Of a stretch of DNA of 15,063 nt, positions 1-8,165 are shown one piece after another; position 1 is the stretch's first letter, and every line of letters begins with the position of its first letter. Made by a program: the position numbers and the translations under genes. This DNA is from an uncultured Bacteriovorax sp. (GTDB lineage Bacteria > Bdellovibrionota > Bacteriovoracia > Bacteriovoracales > Bacteriovoracaceae). Location of the stretch: contig CALUDF010000031.1 of assembly GCA_943914745.1 (NCBI GenBank), forward strand, positions 1 through 15,063, read 5' to 3'. The notes beneath the pieces are model-generated. The model was not told where the DNA came from. It was given only the letters and a program-made list of their open reading frames with translations, and ran no database searches.

Positions 1-1053
1 AAAAAGATGTTATCTCTTGCTGTATTAGCAGCAGTATCAACAAGCGCACACGCGTTTGATTACAAATTCGGTCTTGAAGGTCGTTCAGACTTTATTCACT
101 CAACTTCTAAGGCAGAAGTAGGAACAACAACTGCTAAGACTAAGTTCATGGGTTTCCAGTCAAACCTTATCCGTTTGAGCTTAACTGGTAACATCAACGA
201 GAACCTAACTTACAAGTTCCGTTACAGATTCAACAAAACTGAAGCGACAAACACAACGAGAGACAACTCTACGAAAAGTCTTGATCACCTTTACGTAGAC
301 CACAAAAACTCAATCTTCACAACTCGCTTTGGTAAAACAAACTGGGCTGAAGCTTACGGACGTGAGTCTTTCATCTCTTCAACAGACCTACTAATCGCTT
401 CTGATGCATACACTGCATACAACAGCAACATTGGTACATACCGTTTTGGTGTTTCTGGAACATACACATTCCTAGACACAAACAAAATCACACTTGCTAT
501 CTCTAACCCTAACCCAGAGTTAACAGATACAACGGCTGCTACAGCTGCAAACGAAAAGAAGAATACTGCACTAGCTTACGCTGTTCACTACTCATCAGTT
601 CTTTTCGACAAAGCTTTCCAACCAACTCTTTCTTACACGACTGCTAAGCAAGATAACGACGTAAAATCTGCAAAGAACACAATGATGGCCGCTGGTTTCA
701 GAACTGAAGCTGTTGCTAACCTTGTTGTAGATGCTGACTGGAAACAATTCAAAGCTGAATCACAAACAAATGGTGGAGTTGACACAAAAACTTCTTCAAT
801 CTTCGCTAACGTTGCTTACAACATCAATGAGTGGTCTCCATTCGTTCAGTACATCAACGATAAAGTTAAAGGTGCTGCAAACGCTGAATACAAGAAAAAC
901 TCAGTTGTTGGTGGTGTAATGTGGAAGCCATTCGCTGATACAAACTTCCGTTACCACCTGGCTTACACTAACGTTAACAAGAAATTTGACGTTGCTGCTA
1001 ACGGAAAAGTAAAAGACAACATCATTACTTTCGGTATCAAAGCTGACCTATAA
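1..1053 (+). CDS. Porin-like outer-membrane beta-barrel protein (5' end cut by window edge)
   Basis: The protein opens with a hydrophobic signal peptide ending SAHA before FDYKFG. The first ATG is at base 7, but the two in-frame codons before it are both lysine, giving the usual KKM signal-peptide n-region. The real start is therefore probably just outside the window. The mature part of about 330 residues has alternating aromatic/polar strands, few charged helices and a terminal strand IITFGIKADL, as expected of an outer-membrane barrel with 14-18 strands. The segment LIRLSLTGNINENLTYKFRY followed by a VDHKN...TRFGK stretch resembles the phosphate-selective porin O/P style, and the next gene is pstS. 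That substrate assignment is only an inference. Codon choice is strongly biased (AAC, GGT, CGT), suggesting high expression. A strong terminator follows, so it is not co-transcribed with pstS. Confidence 0.7.
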   Translation, partial: KKMLSLAVLAAVSTSAHAFDYKFGLEGRSDFIHSTSKAEVGTTTAKTKFMGFQSNLIRLSLTGNINENLTYKFRYRFNKTEATNTTRDNSTKSLDHLYVDHKNSIFTTRFGKTNWAEAYGRESFISSTDLLIASDAYTAYNSNIGTYRFGVSGTYTFLDTNKITLAISNPNPELTDTTAATAANEKKNTALAYAVHYSSVLFDKAFQPTLSYTTAKQDNDVKSAKNTMMAAGFRTEAVANLVVDADWKQFKAESQTNGGVDTKTSSIFANVAYNINEWSPFVQYINDKVKGAANAEYKKNSVVGGVMWKPFADTNFRYHLAYTNVNKKFDVAANGKVKDNIITFGIKADL

Positions 1054-1080
1054 TCTCTATTCTAAGTTTCGCTTTAGATG

Positions 1081-1108
1081 AGGGCCCGGAAACGGGCCCT
1101 TTTTATTT
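1081..1108 (+). terminator. Intrinsic terminator after the porin gene
   Basis: A perfect 8-bp GC-rich stem, AGGGCCCG/CGGGCCCT, closes a GAAA loop and is followed by TTTTTATTT. It lies 27 bases after the porin stop. It separates a probably abundant porin transcript from pstS. Confidence 0.93.
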
Positions 1109-1110
1109 GC

Positions 1111-1156
1111 CTTAACTAAATCCTAACAATACAAAACCCTTACTTTTTCATATAAA
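1111..1156 (+). promoter_or_regulatory. Possible Pho-box repeats and -10 of pstS
   Basis: Two similar 7-mers, CTTAACT at 1111 and CCTAACA at 1122, lie in 11-base register, with a weaker third unit, AAAACCC, at 1133. The sequence TATAAA at 1151-1156 could be the -10 element, and no good -35 is seen. Known PhoB/PhoP boxes are 7-8 base direct repeats with an 11-base period that take the place of the -35. The gene downstream is pstS, the classic target. The repeats are short and imperfect, so this is a suggestion only. Confidence 0.4.
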
Positions 1157-1198
1157 ATAACCATTAAAAGTTGTTTCTAACAAACGAGTGAGGTTTTT

Positions 1199-2191
1199 GT
1201 GCTAAAAAATTTGCTTATGTTTCTTGCGCTTACTATTTCTCTTAATGTTTCTGCTGCTCAAAAGGTTAACGGAGCGGGCGCTACATTCCCTTATCCAATT
1301 TACTCAAAATGGTTCTCTGAGTACCAAAAAATCAACAAAGATGTTGAGTTCAATTACCAATCAATCGGAAGCGGAGGAGGAATTAAACAAGTCCTGGCGC
1401 AGACTGTAGATTTCGGTGCAACTGATGCTCCAATGACAGACGAAGAACTAAAGTCTGCAAAGACTCCAATCAGACACATTCCAACTGTTTTAGGTGCTGT
1501 TGTTGTTGCTTATAACGTTAACGGCGTTCAAGCCGGGCTTCACCTTGATGGTGAAACTCTAGCAAAAATCTTCCTAGGCACAGTGACCAAGTGGAATGAT
1601 GCTGCTATCGCAAAACTAAATCCAAAAGCTAAACTTCCAGCAACTGACATCATGGTTGTGAGAAGATCAGATGGTTCAGGAACAACGGCTGTTTTCACTG
1701 AATACCTTGCTGCTGTTTCAGCTGACTTCAAAACAAAAGTTGGAGCTGGAAAAAATGTTAATTGGCCAGCAGGGATCGGAGCTAAAGGAAACGAAGGTGT
1801 CACTGCAATGGTTTCTCAAACAGACGGAGCTATCGGTTATACTGAGTTAGCTTACGCCATCAACTCTCAACTAAGCACAGCTTCTATGAAAAACTCTAAA
1901 GGTGAATTCATCGTTCCATCTGTTGCTTCAATCACGGCTGCTGCTTCTTCAGTTAAGAAATTTGACGGTGACCTGAGAATGTCGATCATCAATGCTGATG
2001 CAAAAGGAGCTTACCCAATTTCATCTTTCACATACATCCTTCTTCCAGACAACGCTGCTTCTGCTCCAGTAAAAGCAGTGAGAGCTTTCCTTGGATGGGC
2101 ACTAAAAGACGGACAAAAGTTCGCAAGTGACCTTCATTATGCTCCACTTCCAAAGAAGATGAGCGACTCTCTTTTAAAGACTCTTAACTAA
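1199..2191 (+). CDS. pstS: Phosphate ABC transporter substrate-binding protein PstS
   Basis: This is the periplasmic phosphate-binding component of the high-affinity Pst importer. The start is GTG at 1199, five bases after GAGTGAGG. A signal peptide of about 20 residues ends at VSAAQ and carries no lipobox cysteine, so the product is a soluble periplasmic protein of 330 aa, normal for the family. Family hallmarks are GAGATFPYPIYSKWF (25-39), SIGSGGGIKQ (55-64), DFGATDAPM (71-79), RSDGSGTTAVF (156-166, phosphate-binding loop) and NEGV...GAIGYTE near 198-218. The gene stands alone: the permease genes pstC and pstA, the ATPase pstB and phoU are all absent, and a convergent permease follows. The Pst permease must be encoded elsewhere, or this is an extra binding protein. 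Regulation by phosphate starvation is likely, given the possible Pho-box repeats upstream. Confidence 0.95.
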   Translation: MLKNLLMFLALTISLNVSAAQKVNGAGATFPYPIYSKWFSEYQKINKDVEFNYQSIGSGGGIKQVLAQTVDFGATDAPMTDEELKSAKTPIRHIPTVLGAVVVAYNVNGVQAGLHLDGETLAKIFLGTVTKWNDAAIAKLNPKAKLPATDIMVVRRSDGSGTTAVFTEYLAAVSADFKTKVGAGKNVNWPAGIGAKGNEGVTAMVSQTDGAIGYTELAYAINSQLSTASMKNSKGEFIVPSVASITAAASSVKKFDGDLRMSIINADAKGAYPISSFTYILLPDNAASAPVKAVRAFLGWALKDGQKFASDLHYAPLPKKMSDSLLKTLN

Positions 2192-2205
2192 TTTTCTTTT
2201 AAATT

Positions 2206-2228
2206 CCTGCCCAGACTCTCTGGGCAGG
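2206..2228. terminator. Hairpin between convergent pstS and TSUP genes
   Basis: A perfect 10-bp stem, CCTGCCCAGA/TCTGGGCAGG, encloses a three-base loop, 15 bases after the pstS stop and six bases after the end of the opposing gene. Neither strand has a clean run of Ts after it, so it may act as a weak two-way terminator or as a 3' end protector. The position between two facing stops supports a terminator role. Confidence 0.6.
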
Positions 2229-2233
2229 ATCTC

Positions 2234-2974
2234 TTAGCCATCAAACCAGATCAATTTCACCATCAATAAAACCACAATGAAGATGAGCATAGGGCGCACT
2301 ATTTTTGAAGCTGCTTTTGTTGCATAACTTGCACCGATGTAAGAACCAAAAGACATCCCAATGGCCATAATCAAACCCTCTTTCCAGTGAACAAAACCAT
2401 TCAATGAAAAAGTCACGAGGGCCACTCCTGCGGAAAAAGTATTGGCCAATTTAGAAATTGCGATGGCCGTGAGCATGGGATAACCTGTTCCCAAGAAAAG
2501 ACTCAAGAACATGAATGTTCCACCGCCTGGTCCGAAAAAACCGTCATAAAAGCCACTGGCCACAGCACTAAGAAAGAAAATCCCAGGATGAGGCCTTATG
2601 AAGTTTTCACGCTCTTTGAAGAATTTTTCTTTGTTGTACACAATCCACAGAATCACTGGGCACATGAAAATCATTAAATAACGGAAAAACTCTTTAGATA
2701 CATGTGGCGCAAGAGAGCTTCCTAAAAATGAACCAATCGCACACACCACACAAAAGGCCAGCCCTTCTTTCCATCTCAAATGACCTTTTTTTGCATACAC
2801 AAAAAGAGCAACACCAGCACCAACTGTTCCAAGAATTTTATTAGTCCCAATGGCATGTGGACCGGGAGCAATAGCGATGGAGAGAGTTGGAAGAGAAATC
2901 AAGCCTCCTCCGCCAACGACCGAGTCAATTAATCCAGTAAGAAACCCCATCAGAGGTAATAAATAATTTTCCAT
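2234..2974 (-). CDS. TSUP family (TauE/SafE, YfcA-like) membrane permease
   Basis: A 246-residue, very hydrophobic protein of the sulfite exporter TauE/SafE family (TSUP), which moves small anions such as sulfite, sulfoacetate or organosulfur compounds across the inner membrane. The family is built from two homologous halves, and each half here shows its glycine signature: GLIDSVVGGGGLISLP near residues 14-29 and GFYDGFFGPGGGTFM near 141-155. About seven to eight membrane segments can be drawn. Residues HAIGTNKILGT and AIAISKLANTFSAG are the paired helices that follow each glycine motif. The ATG at 2974 has only a weak upstream site (GGGCGG), but no better start exists. It faces pstS and is divergent from moxR. 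The substrate cannot be told from sequence. Confidence 0.9.
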   Translation of the reverse strand: MENYLLPLMGFLTGLIDSVVGGGGLISLPTLSIAIAPGPHAIGTNKILGTVGAGVALFVYAKKGHLRWKEGLAFCVVCAIGSFLGSSLAPHVSKEFFRYLMIFMCPVILWIVYNKEKFFKERENFIRPHPGIFFLSAVASGFYDGFFGPGGGTFMFLSLFLGTGYPMLTAIAISKLANTFSAGVALVTFSLNGFVHWKEGLIMAIGMSFGSYIGASYATKAASKIVRPMLIFIVVLLMVKLIWFDG

Positions 2975-3014
2975 CCGCCCAATCTAAATTGATAAATTCT
3001 ATTTTTCAATTAGC

Positions 3015-3020
3015 ATTATA
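3015..3020 (-). promoter_or_regulatory. Perfect -10 (TATAAT) of the TSUP gene in the divergent gap
   Basis: Read on the minus strand, the 73-base divergent gap contains TATAAT, about 40 bases before the TSUP start. It sits in an imperfect palindrome, TAGCATTATAGCTA (3011-3024). No good -35 is present at 16-18 bases. The moxR promoter must lie in the same gap, for example TTGATA at 2989-2994 with a weak -10 near 3014-3019, so the two could share a regulator or interfere with each other. Confidence 0.4.
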
Positions 3021-3047
3021 GCTAGTCATTAAAAAATCGAGTCGCAC

Positions 3048-3962
3048 ATGAACAATGTTATCCAAGAATTCCTGGCTTCGGCAGAACAATCCATTTTAGG
3101 CAAGCAAACAGAAACCAAGCTCGCTTTGTGCTGTTTCCTCTCCCACGGACACCTCCTCATTGAAGATGTTCCGGGAATGGGAAAGACTACTTTTGCTAAA
3201 ACCATGGCAAAACTACTCGATCTCTCTTTTGCCCGCATTCAGTTTACAAACGATTTAATGCCTTCTGATTTAATAGGGATCCAAATCTTTGATGCCAAAG
3301 AAGGAAAATTCAATTTAATTCACGGGCCAATCTTTCATCAGTTCATTTTAGCTGATGAGCTCAACCGTGGAACTCCTAAAACCCAAAGTGCACTGCTTGA
3401 AGCCATGGAAGAGAGACAAATCACTCTCGATGGCGATACTGTGAATCTGCCTCATCCTTTTTTTGTTGTGGCCACACAGAATCCACGCTCGCAAATAGGA
3501 ACTCACCATCTGCCAGAGTCACAACTTGACCGTTTCATGATGAAAATTAAAATCGGTTACCCTGAAGCTCTTTATGAAAAGCAGATTATTTCAAGTGATG
3601 ACCACACTGAGAATTATCACAAGTTAAAGCCGGCCATCACGCCAGGAGCCCTAGCTGATCTTTACGAAGCCGTAAAAAATGTTAAGGTCAGTGATAAACT
3701 TTTAGACTACGTTCTCAGGCTTCTTAACCACTCCAGGGGAAGTAACTCTTTTCAAGGCTTAAGCCCAAGGGCCGGAAGAGATATTATTAAGGCCGCTAAG
3801 GCCTGGGCCTACATTCATGGAAGAGATTATGTTCTTCCCGATGATGTTCAAATCATTGTTCCTTCAGTCATCTCACACAGGCTTGCTCCATTTCAAAATC
3901 AATCATTTGATCAAGACAAGGAACTCACGCAAATGCTTATAAAAAGCATAAAGGTTGATTGA
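3048..3962 (+). CDS. MoxR-family AAA+ ATPase
   Basis: A 304-residue MoxR-type AAA+ ATPase, thought to act as a chaperone that uses ATP to assemble or activate partner complexes. Walker A is VPGMGKTT (41-48, lysine 46). Walker B is FILADELNR (99-107, with D103-E104), followed by the MoxR-typical GTPKTQSALLEAMEERQIT. Sensor 1 is VATQNP (141-146) and the arginine region is ESQLDRF (157-163). The C-terminal lid carries GLSPRAGRD. Length and order match the family. The start codon is ATG at 3048; the ribosome site is poor (CGAG). The stop overlaps the next gene's possible TTG start and lies just before an ATG, so translation is probably coupled. The DUF58 and transglutaminase partners downstream are the standard companions of this family. 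Confidence 0.95.
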   Translation: MNNVIQEFLASAEQSILGKQTETKLALCCFLSHGHLLIEDVPGMGKTTFAKTMAKLLDLSFARIQFTNDLMPSDLIGIQIFDAKEGKFNLIHGPIFHQFILADELNRGTPKTQSALLEAMEERQITLDGDTVNLPHPFFVVATQNPRSQIGTHHLPESQLDRFMMKIKIGYPEALYEKQIISSDDHTENYHKLKPAITPGALADLYEAVKNVKVSDKLLDYVLRLLNHSRGSNSFQGLSPRAGRDIIKAAKAWAYIHGRDYVLPDDVQIIVPSVISHRLAPFQNQSFDQDKELTQMLIKSIKVD

Positions 3963-3964
3963 AG

Positions 3965-4882
3965 ATGTTTCGCTTTTTGCGAAGATTCTTCTACACCCGC
4001 GCAGCGAACTCTGGTCGCCATCATGCTCTCTACATTGTTCCAACGCTTGATGGCCTAAAAGTCGTCGCTCTTAACATCACATTACTTGCCATCGGTTTGG
4101 TTTATGCCAACAACTATGTTCTCCTTTTTAATTTCATTCTCTTTTGTCTTTTTCTGGGCTCAATGTTTTATACGCATTTTAACCTCTCTGGCATCAAGCT
4201 CGATTCTGTGCAATTTCCTTCTTTTCATGCCAATGAAGACAATAGTGCCATCCTCCATTTTTCTTCTACCAATGCCCAGGGACATTATTTTGTCCGCCCA
4301 TTTTTTAAAAGCACCCTCGTCAGGCTCAATCATTTCCAGGAAACTTTCCAAATTAAGGCCAATGAAGTGACAACGGTCAAAATGTCGATCAAGGGAATAA
4401 AGCGTGGACAGGAGATAATCAACGCCATTTACATAGAAACGGTTTTTCCTTTTAATTTTTTCCGTTGCTTTACTTTTTTTAATATCAACCAAGAGATGGT
4501 CGTTTATCCGGAAAGATCAAACCTCGCGATTCATGAAGAAATCGAAGTGACCGATCCTAAAAAAGACGAAGGAGAAGACTTTTTCCTGCGCGATTATATT
4601 CTTGGTGATTCACTAAAACGTGTCGACTGGAAAAAAATGGCACAGACAAATAAGTGGTATGTGCGCCAGTTTGAAGCTCACATTGCAAGCCCCGTTATGC
4701 TGGTTTTAGATAAAACCCCCGTTGAAGAGACTTTAAAGTCCATCAGTTTTGCCATTCACGATCTTCACCAACAGAACATAAAGTATGGGATTAAATTGGG
4801 AGAGAGTGTGGTTATCGCTCCTGAAAACTCTCCTCGCCATTTAAATCAATGCCTAAGGGAGCTCGCCCGATACAATGCTTAA
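3965..4882 (+). CDS. DUF58 domain membrane protein, MoxR partner
   Basis: A 305-residue protein with two membrane segments near residues 32-70, preceded by the family phrase YIVPTLDGLK, and a cytoplasmic DUF58 region. The diagnostic motif FLRDYILGDSLKRVDW (about 207-222), followed by VRQFE, matches the DUF58 consensus in which a basic-acidic pair precedes PGD-x-x-R-x-I-D-W; here the usual PGD proline is replaced, giving LGD. VYPERSN (about 180-186) is also typical. A TTG two codons upstream (3959) overlaps the moxR stop; I prefer the ATG at 3965 with AAAGG about ten bases upstream. The last eight bases overlap the transglutaminase gene. DUF58 proteins are often called von Willebrand A-like and are assumed to be controlled by the MoxR ATPase. 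Their biochemical role is not known. Confidence 0.88.
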   Translation: MFRFLRRFFYTRAANSGRHHALYIVPTLDGLKVVALNITLLAIGLVYANNYVLLFNFILFCLFLGSMFYTHFNLSGIKLDSVQFPSFHANEDNSAILHFSSTNAQGHYFVRPFFKSTLVRLNHFQETFQIKANEVTTVKMSIKGIKRGQEIINAIYIETVFPFNFFRCFTFFNINQEMVVYPERSNLAIHEEIEVTDPKKDEGEDFFLRDYILGDSLKRVDWKKMAQTNKWYVRQFEAHIASPVMLVLDKTPVEETLKSISFAIHDLHQQNIKYGIKLGESVVIAPENSPRHLNQCLRELARYNA

Positions 4883-6731
4883 TCTCATCACCCTTTTTAT
4901 TATTGCAATCAACATTCTTCTCCTGAGTCAGGATGTACCCAATAATATTATTGGCGTGACGTTAGCAAGTGTAGTGCTCTCGTTATTCATTAAGCACAAA
5001 ACTGTCCGCACCACCATAAAAATAATTCTGCTCACTTTATCCATTTTGCTTCTTCGCCTGCACTTTAAAACACTTTTGGTCACTGAGTGCGCCGTCTCTT
5101 TTGTGCTCATCTTATCTGCCCTTAAATTCTGGGAACTGGATAAGGAACGAGACCATTTCAACATGTTCTTAATTCTCTCGCTGGCCGAGTGTTCTATTTT
5201 CCTTCTCAATCCAACATTCTTAATTTTTACTTTTGGTTTGGCCAAGATGATGTTTTATTTTTATTACATCCTCAAAATAAGAAACTATGACATCTCTCTT
5301 CTTAATCCGAAGAGACTCTTAATTCTTGCGGCCCCTTCGATCGCCCTTTCTCTTATTCTCTTTTACACCTTCCCCAGATTCACCCAAGGCTTTATCAACA
5401 CCAATGAAATGCAACAGATTCTCTCTGGTGCCAACTCTCGTTTTAGTTTTAGAGACCTGGGACCAATGAACCTCTCTACAGAAAAAGCCTTTAAAGTCCG
5501 GGGCCTCGAAGGAAGCAATCTTCCTTTTAAAATTCTTTACTGGAGAACAACAGTATTGTGGCAATTTTCAAATCAGGAATGGACTTCTACCAATAACAAC
5601 TTGCGGACAAGTGCACTGCCGGTAAAAAACCCAATCCTCAATTATGATGTCGAGGTTTATGGCCGGCTGAAAGAATATCTTCCGGTGCTTGACGGTGCTT
5701 CTAATGTCACCAATGCAAACCTTCCTTACACCGCCTTTAGTGACAGCAGTTTTAAATTAAGAACCATGACGAGAGGGGATTTGCTCTTTTCTGTATCTGG
5801 AAACTATCAGGAAAGAATCCAAGAGATTTCACCCCTGATGATAAAAAAAGGCCTTCGTTTAAAATCTCCACGAAAAGAAAAGATTTTCAAAGCTTATTTT
5901 GGAGACAACTCCAAAGAACTTACTGATGAAGAGAGACTCAAAGAAGTTATCACTGCATTTAAAGGACGAATTTTTGAATACAGCCTCACACCTCCAATCT
6001 ATAACTCGGTTGAAGATTTTCTGACGAATGGAACACAGGGATACTGTACCCACTTTGCGGCGGCATTTACATACCTTGCTCGCTTGCGTGATCTACCAAC
6101 AAGAATCGTTTCAGGTTATCTCGGTGGTGAGTTTAATCCTTACGATAATTCAGTGGTCGTCAAAGAAATGGATGCCCACATGTGGGTTGAGGTCTACATA
6201 GAAAAGAAGGGTTGGGTTAAGGTCGATCCTACATCGTTAGTTGCCCCTGAAAGAATTGCGATGAGTACGGAAGAATTTAACAATAGGCTCAATCCCTATA
6301 TTACCATCTTCAATATTAAGATTGACCGCAAGCTCTTGAGCTCAACAACTTTAAATAACCTGTCTCTATGGCTGGATTCACTGAACTCGCGATTTAACAC
6401 CAACATCTTTAACTTTGACCGCGACAAACAGCTCGCCGTCCTTCGTGCACTGACCCCAGGAAAACTTCCCATCGGTGTGATCTTTGCTTTATCCCTCATC
6501 ATTTTTCTTGTGATCTTTTGGCTTCTTTTCTACTTCTATGGCAAAAAGAAGCTCAACCCAGCTGAGCGCCGCTATATCCGCTTCTTGAACCGCATGGAAA
6601 AAGAAGGTCTCCACAAAGAAGACTCCGAGACCATTTCTCACTTTAAAACCCGATGCCTCGCCCAGCTTCCTGAACAAACTCCGTTTATAAATGAAGAAGT
6701 CTCTGTATACATTTCAGCGTATTACAAATAA
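4875..6731 (+). CDS. TgpA-like membrane transglutaminase/protease-like protein
   Basis: A 618-residue protein in three parts. The N-terminal 165 residues form about seven membrane helices ending FYTFPRF, as in the TgpA N-terminal domain. The middle is a periplasmic transglutaminase-like domain with an intact catalytic triad: C391 in GYCTHFAAAF, H435 in DAHMWVEVY and D451 in VDPTS. A last membrane helix at about 531-555 is followed by a 60-residue cytoplasmic tail, as in TgpA proteins. Family members are cysteine peptidase- or transglutaminase-like enzymes acting on envelope proteins or peptidoglycan peptides; the substrate is unknown. It starts at ATG 4875 within the end of the DUF58 gene (8-base overlap), so all three genes are translationally coupled. 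It is complete, with no key residue missing. Confidence 0.9.
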   Translation: MLNLITLFIIAINILLLSQDVPNNIIGVTLASVVLSLFIKHKTVRTTIKIILLTLSILLLRLHFKTLLVTECAVSFVLILSALKFWELDKERDHFNMFLILSLAECSIFLLNPTFLIFTFGLAKMMFYFYYILKIRNYDISLLNPKRLLILAAPSIALSLILFYTFPRFTQGFINTNEMQQILSGANSRFSFRDLGPMNLSTEKAFKVRGLEGSNLPFKILYWRTTVLWQFSNQEWTSTNNNLRTSALPVKNPILNYDVEVYGRLKEYLPVLDGASNVTNANLPYTAFSDSSFKLRTMTRGDLLFSVSGNYQERIQEISPLMIKKGLRLKSPRKEKIFKAYFGDNSKELTDEERLKEVITAFKGRIFEYSLTPPIYNSVEDFLTNGTQGYCTHFAAAFTYLARLRDLPTRIVSGYLGGEFNPYDNSVVVKEMDAHMWVEVYIEKKGWVKVDPTSLVAPERIAMSTEEFNNRLNPYITIFNIKIDRKLLSSTTLNNLSLWLDSLNSRFNTNIFNFDRDKQLAVLRALTPGKLPIGVIFALSLIIFLVIFWLLFYFYGKKKLNPAERRYIRFLNRMEKEGLHKEDSETISHFKTRCLAQLPEQTPFINEEVSVYISAYYK

Positions 6732-6769
6732 TTTGCTTCTTTCTCATAAAGCAGGTAAGTTCCCATTCA

Positions 6770-8092
6770 ATGAATTACGACCTGCCCAAAACATTTTCCG
6801 AACTAAACCTTACTGAGCCCTTAAAACAAGCCCTAAATGAAGCCGGATACACAGCCCCAACGCCTATTCAGGCCCAGGCCATTCCGTCATTACTCCTAGG
6901 TAAAGACTTATTAGGTTGCGCTCAAACTGGAACCGGAAAAACAGCGGCTTTTGCTCTTCCCATTCTTCATCGTTTGGCCGAAAGCCATAAAAAGCCAGCT
7001 CCGCGCCACGCACGCGCTTTGATTCTTACACCAACAAGAGAACTCGCCATCCAGGTTCATGAAAGTTTCGTGACCTATGGCAAGCACCTAAAGTTAAAAT
7101 CTACTGTTGTTTTCGGTGGTGTCGGTCAACAACCCCAGGTTAAAGCACTCTCTCACGGAGTTGATGTACTTGTAGCAACACCTGGAAGGCTACTGGATTT
7201 AATCAACCAAGGTTTTTTAAAACTAAGTTCATTAGAAGTTTTTGTTCTGGATGAAGCAGACAGAATGCTGGATATGGGTTTTATCCACGACATTAAAAAA
7301 GTTTTAAAGCTTCTTCCGCCCAAAAGACATAACTTATTTTTCTCTGCTACGATGCCTCCTGAAATTGAGAAACTTGCTCACTCCATTCTGGTTAATCCAG
7401 TTAGGGTTGAAGTCACTCCTGTTTCTTCAACGGCTGAACTCATTTCACAAAGTGTTATGTTTGTAGACCGCGAAAATAAACGCCCCCTACTTAAACATAT
7501 CCTCGAAGATAAAACTCTTAAACGAGTCATTGTTTTTTCTCGTACAAAGCATGGCGCCAATAAAATCTCGGAATACTTGAGCAAGCAAGGCATCACCAGC
7601 GAGGCTATTCATGGCAATAAATCTCAAACGGCTAGACAAAAGGCATTAGAGAATTTTCGCTCTGGGAAAATCCGTGTCCTCATTGCGACAGACATTGCTG
7701 CTCGCGGTATCGATATTGATGAGATCACTCACGTTGTGAACTATGATCTTCCCAATGTCAGCGAAGACTATGTTCATCGCATTGGAAGAACTGCAAGAGC
7801 AGGAGCAAGTGGAGTCGCCATTTCATTTTGTGATGCTGAAGAAAAAGCTTTTTTAAAATCCATTGAAAAACTCATTGGTAAAAATGTCGAAGTTATTGAA
7901 AATCACCCTTATCATTCCTTGGGCGTGATCAATGCAAAACTTCTCTCACACGGCAAGGCCAAGACCCTCATTGATGCTGAAAACTCACAAAGGGGAGGAC
8001 GCTCTCGTCCTAGAAACGCGCGTCCTAACAAGGGTAGAGGAAACTCCGCGCCTAAAAAAGAACATGGAAACAAAGAAAGAAGTAAACCGTAG
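6770..8092 (+). CDS. rhlE: DEAD-box ATP-dependent RNA helicase, RhlE type
   Basis: A 440-residue RNA helicase with every DEAD-box motif: Q motif (FSELNLTEPLK...TPIQ, 9-34), Walker A AQTGTGKT (51-58), PTRELA (88-93), GG (116-117), TPGRL (137-141), DEAD (161-164), SAT (192-194), VIVFSRT (253-259), ATDIAARGID (306-315) and HRIGRTAR (336-343). The RecA-like core is followed by a basic, Arg/Gly/Asn-rich tail of about 40 residues (RGGRSRPRNARP...), typical of RhlE proteins that loosen RNA structure in ribosome assembly, mRNA decay or the cold. The start lies 38 bases after the transglutaminase stop with a poor ribosome site (AGG, 14 bases away), so it may ride on that operon or have its own promoter. 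The RRM gene follows after a terminator. The exact subfamily name is a judgement from the length and tail. Confidence 0.93.
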   Translation: MNYDLPKTFSELNLTEPLKQALNEAGYTAPTPIQAQAIPSLLLGKDLLGCAQTGTGKTAAFALPILHRLAESHKKPAPRHARALILTPTRELAIQVHESFVTYGKHLKLKSTVVFGGVGQQPQVKALSHGVDVLVATPGRLLDLINQGFLKLSSLEVFVLDEADRMLDMGFIHDIKKVLKLLPPKRHNLFFSATMPPEIEKLAHSILVNPVRVEVTPVSSTAELISQSVMFVDRENKRPLLKHILEDKTLKRVIVFSRTKHGANKISEYLSKQGITSEAIHGNKSQTARQKALENFRSGKIRVLIATDIAARGIDIDEITHVVNYDLPNVSEDYVHRIGRTARAGASGVAISFCDAEEKAFLKSIEKLIGKNVEVIENHPYHSLGVINAKLLSHGKAKTLIDAENSQRGGRSRPRNARPNKGRGNSAPKKEHGNKERSKP

Positions 8093-8125
8093 TTTTAGCA
8101 GTCTCACGGTTACCTTAATTTTTTT
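8082..8125 (+). terminator. Intrinsic terminator overlapping the helicase stop codon
   Basis: GTAAACCGT (8082-8090), covering the end of the helicase gene, pairs with ACGGTTAC (8106-8113) with one bulged A. The loop is 15 bases, and T7 lies at 8119-8125. The stem strand reaches into the last codons, so a ribosome at the stop would disturb it. Confidence 0.6.
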
Positions 8126-8128
8126 CTA

Positions 8129-8156
8129 TTTAGAGGAATTGTCATAGATTTATTAA
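8129..8156 (+). promoter_or_regulatory. Weak candidate promoter of the first RRM gene
   Basis: TTTAGA (8129-8134) and TATTAA (8151-8156), 16 bases apart, match four of six bases each of the sigma-70 boxes. TTGTCA at 8139 is another -35 candidate but has no fitting -10. If used, transcription would begin near 8163, giving a leader of about 93 bases. Confidence 0.3.
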
Positions 8157-8165
8157 TAGTGCTCT

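Noticed and set aside
1540..1803. 87-codon open frame antisense to pstS
   Set aside because: It lies fully inside pstS and has no ribosome site or recognisable domain.
4160..4492. 110-codon open frame antisense to the DUF58 gene
   Set aside because: It has no family-like features and no ribosome site, and it lies wholly within a well-supported gene, so it is probably a shadow of codon bias.
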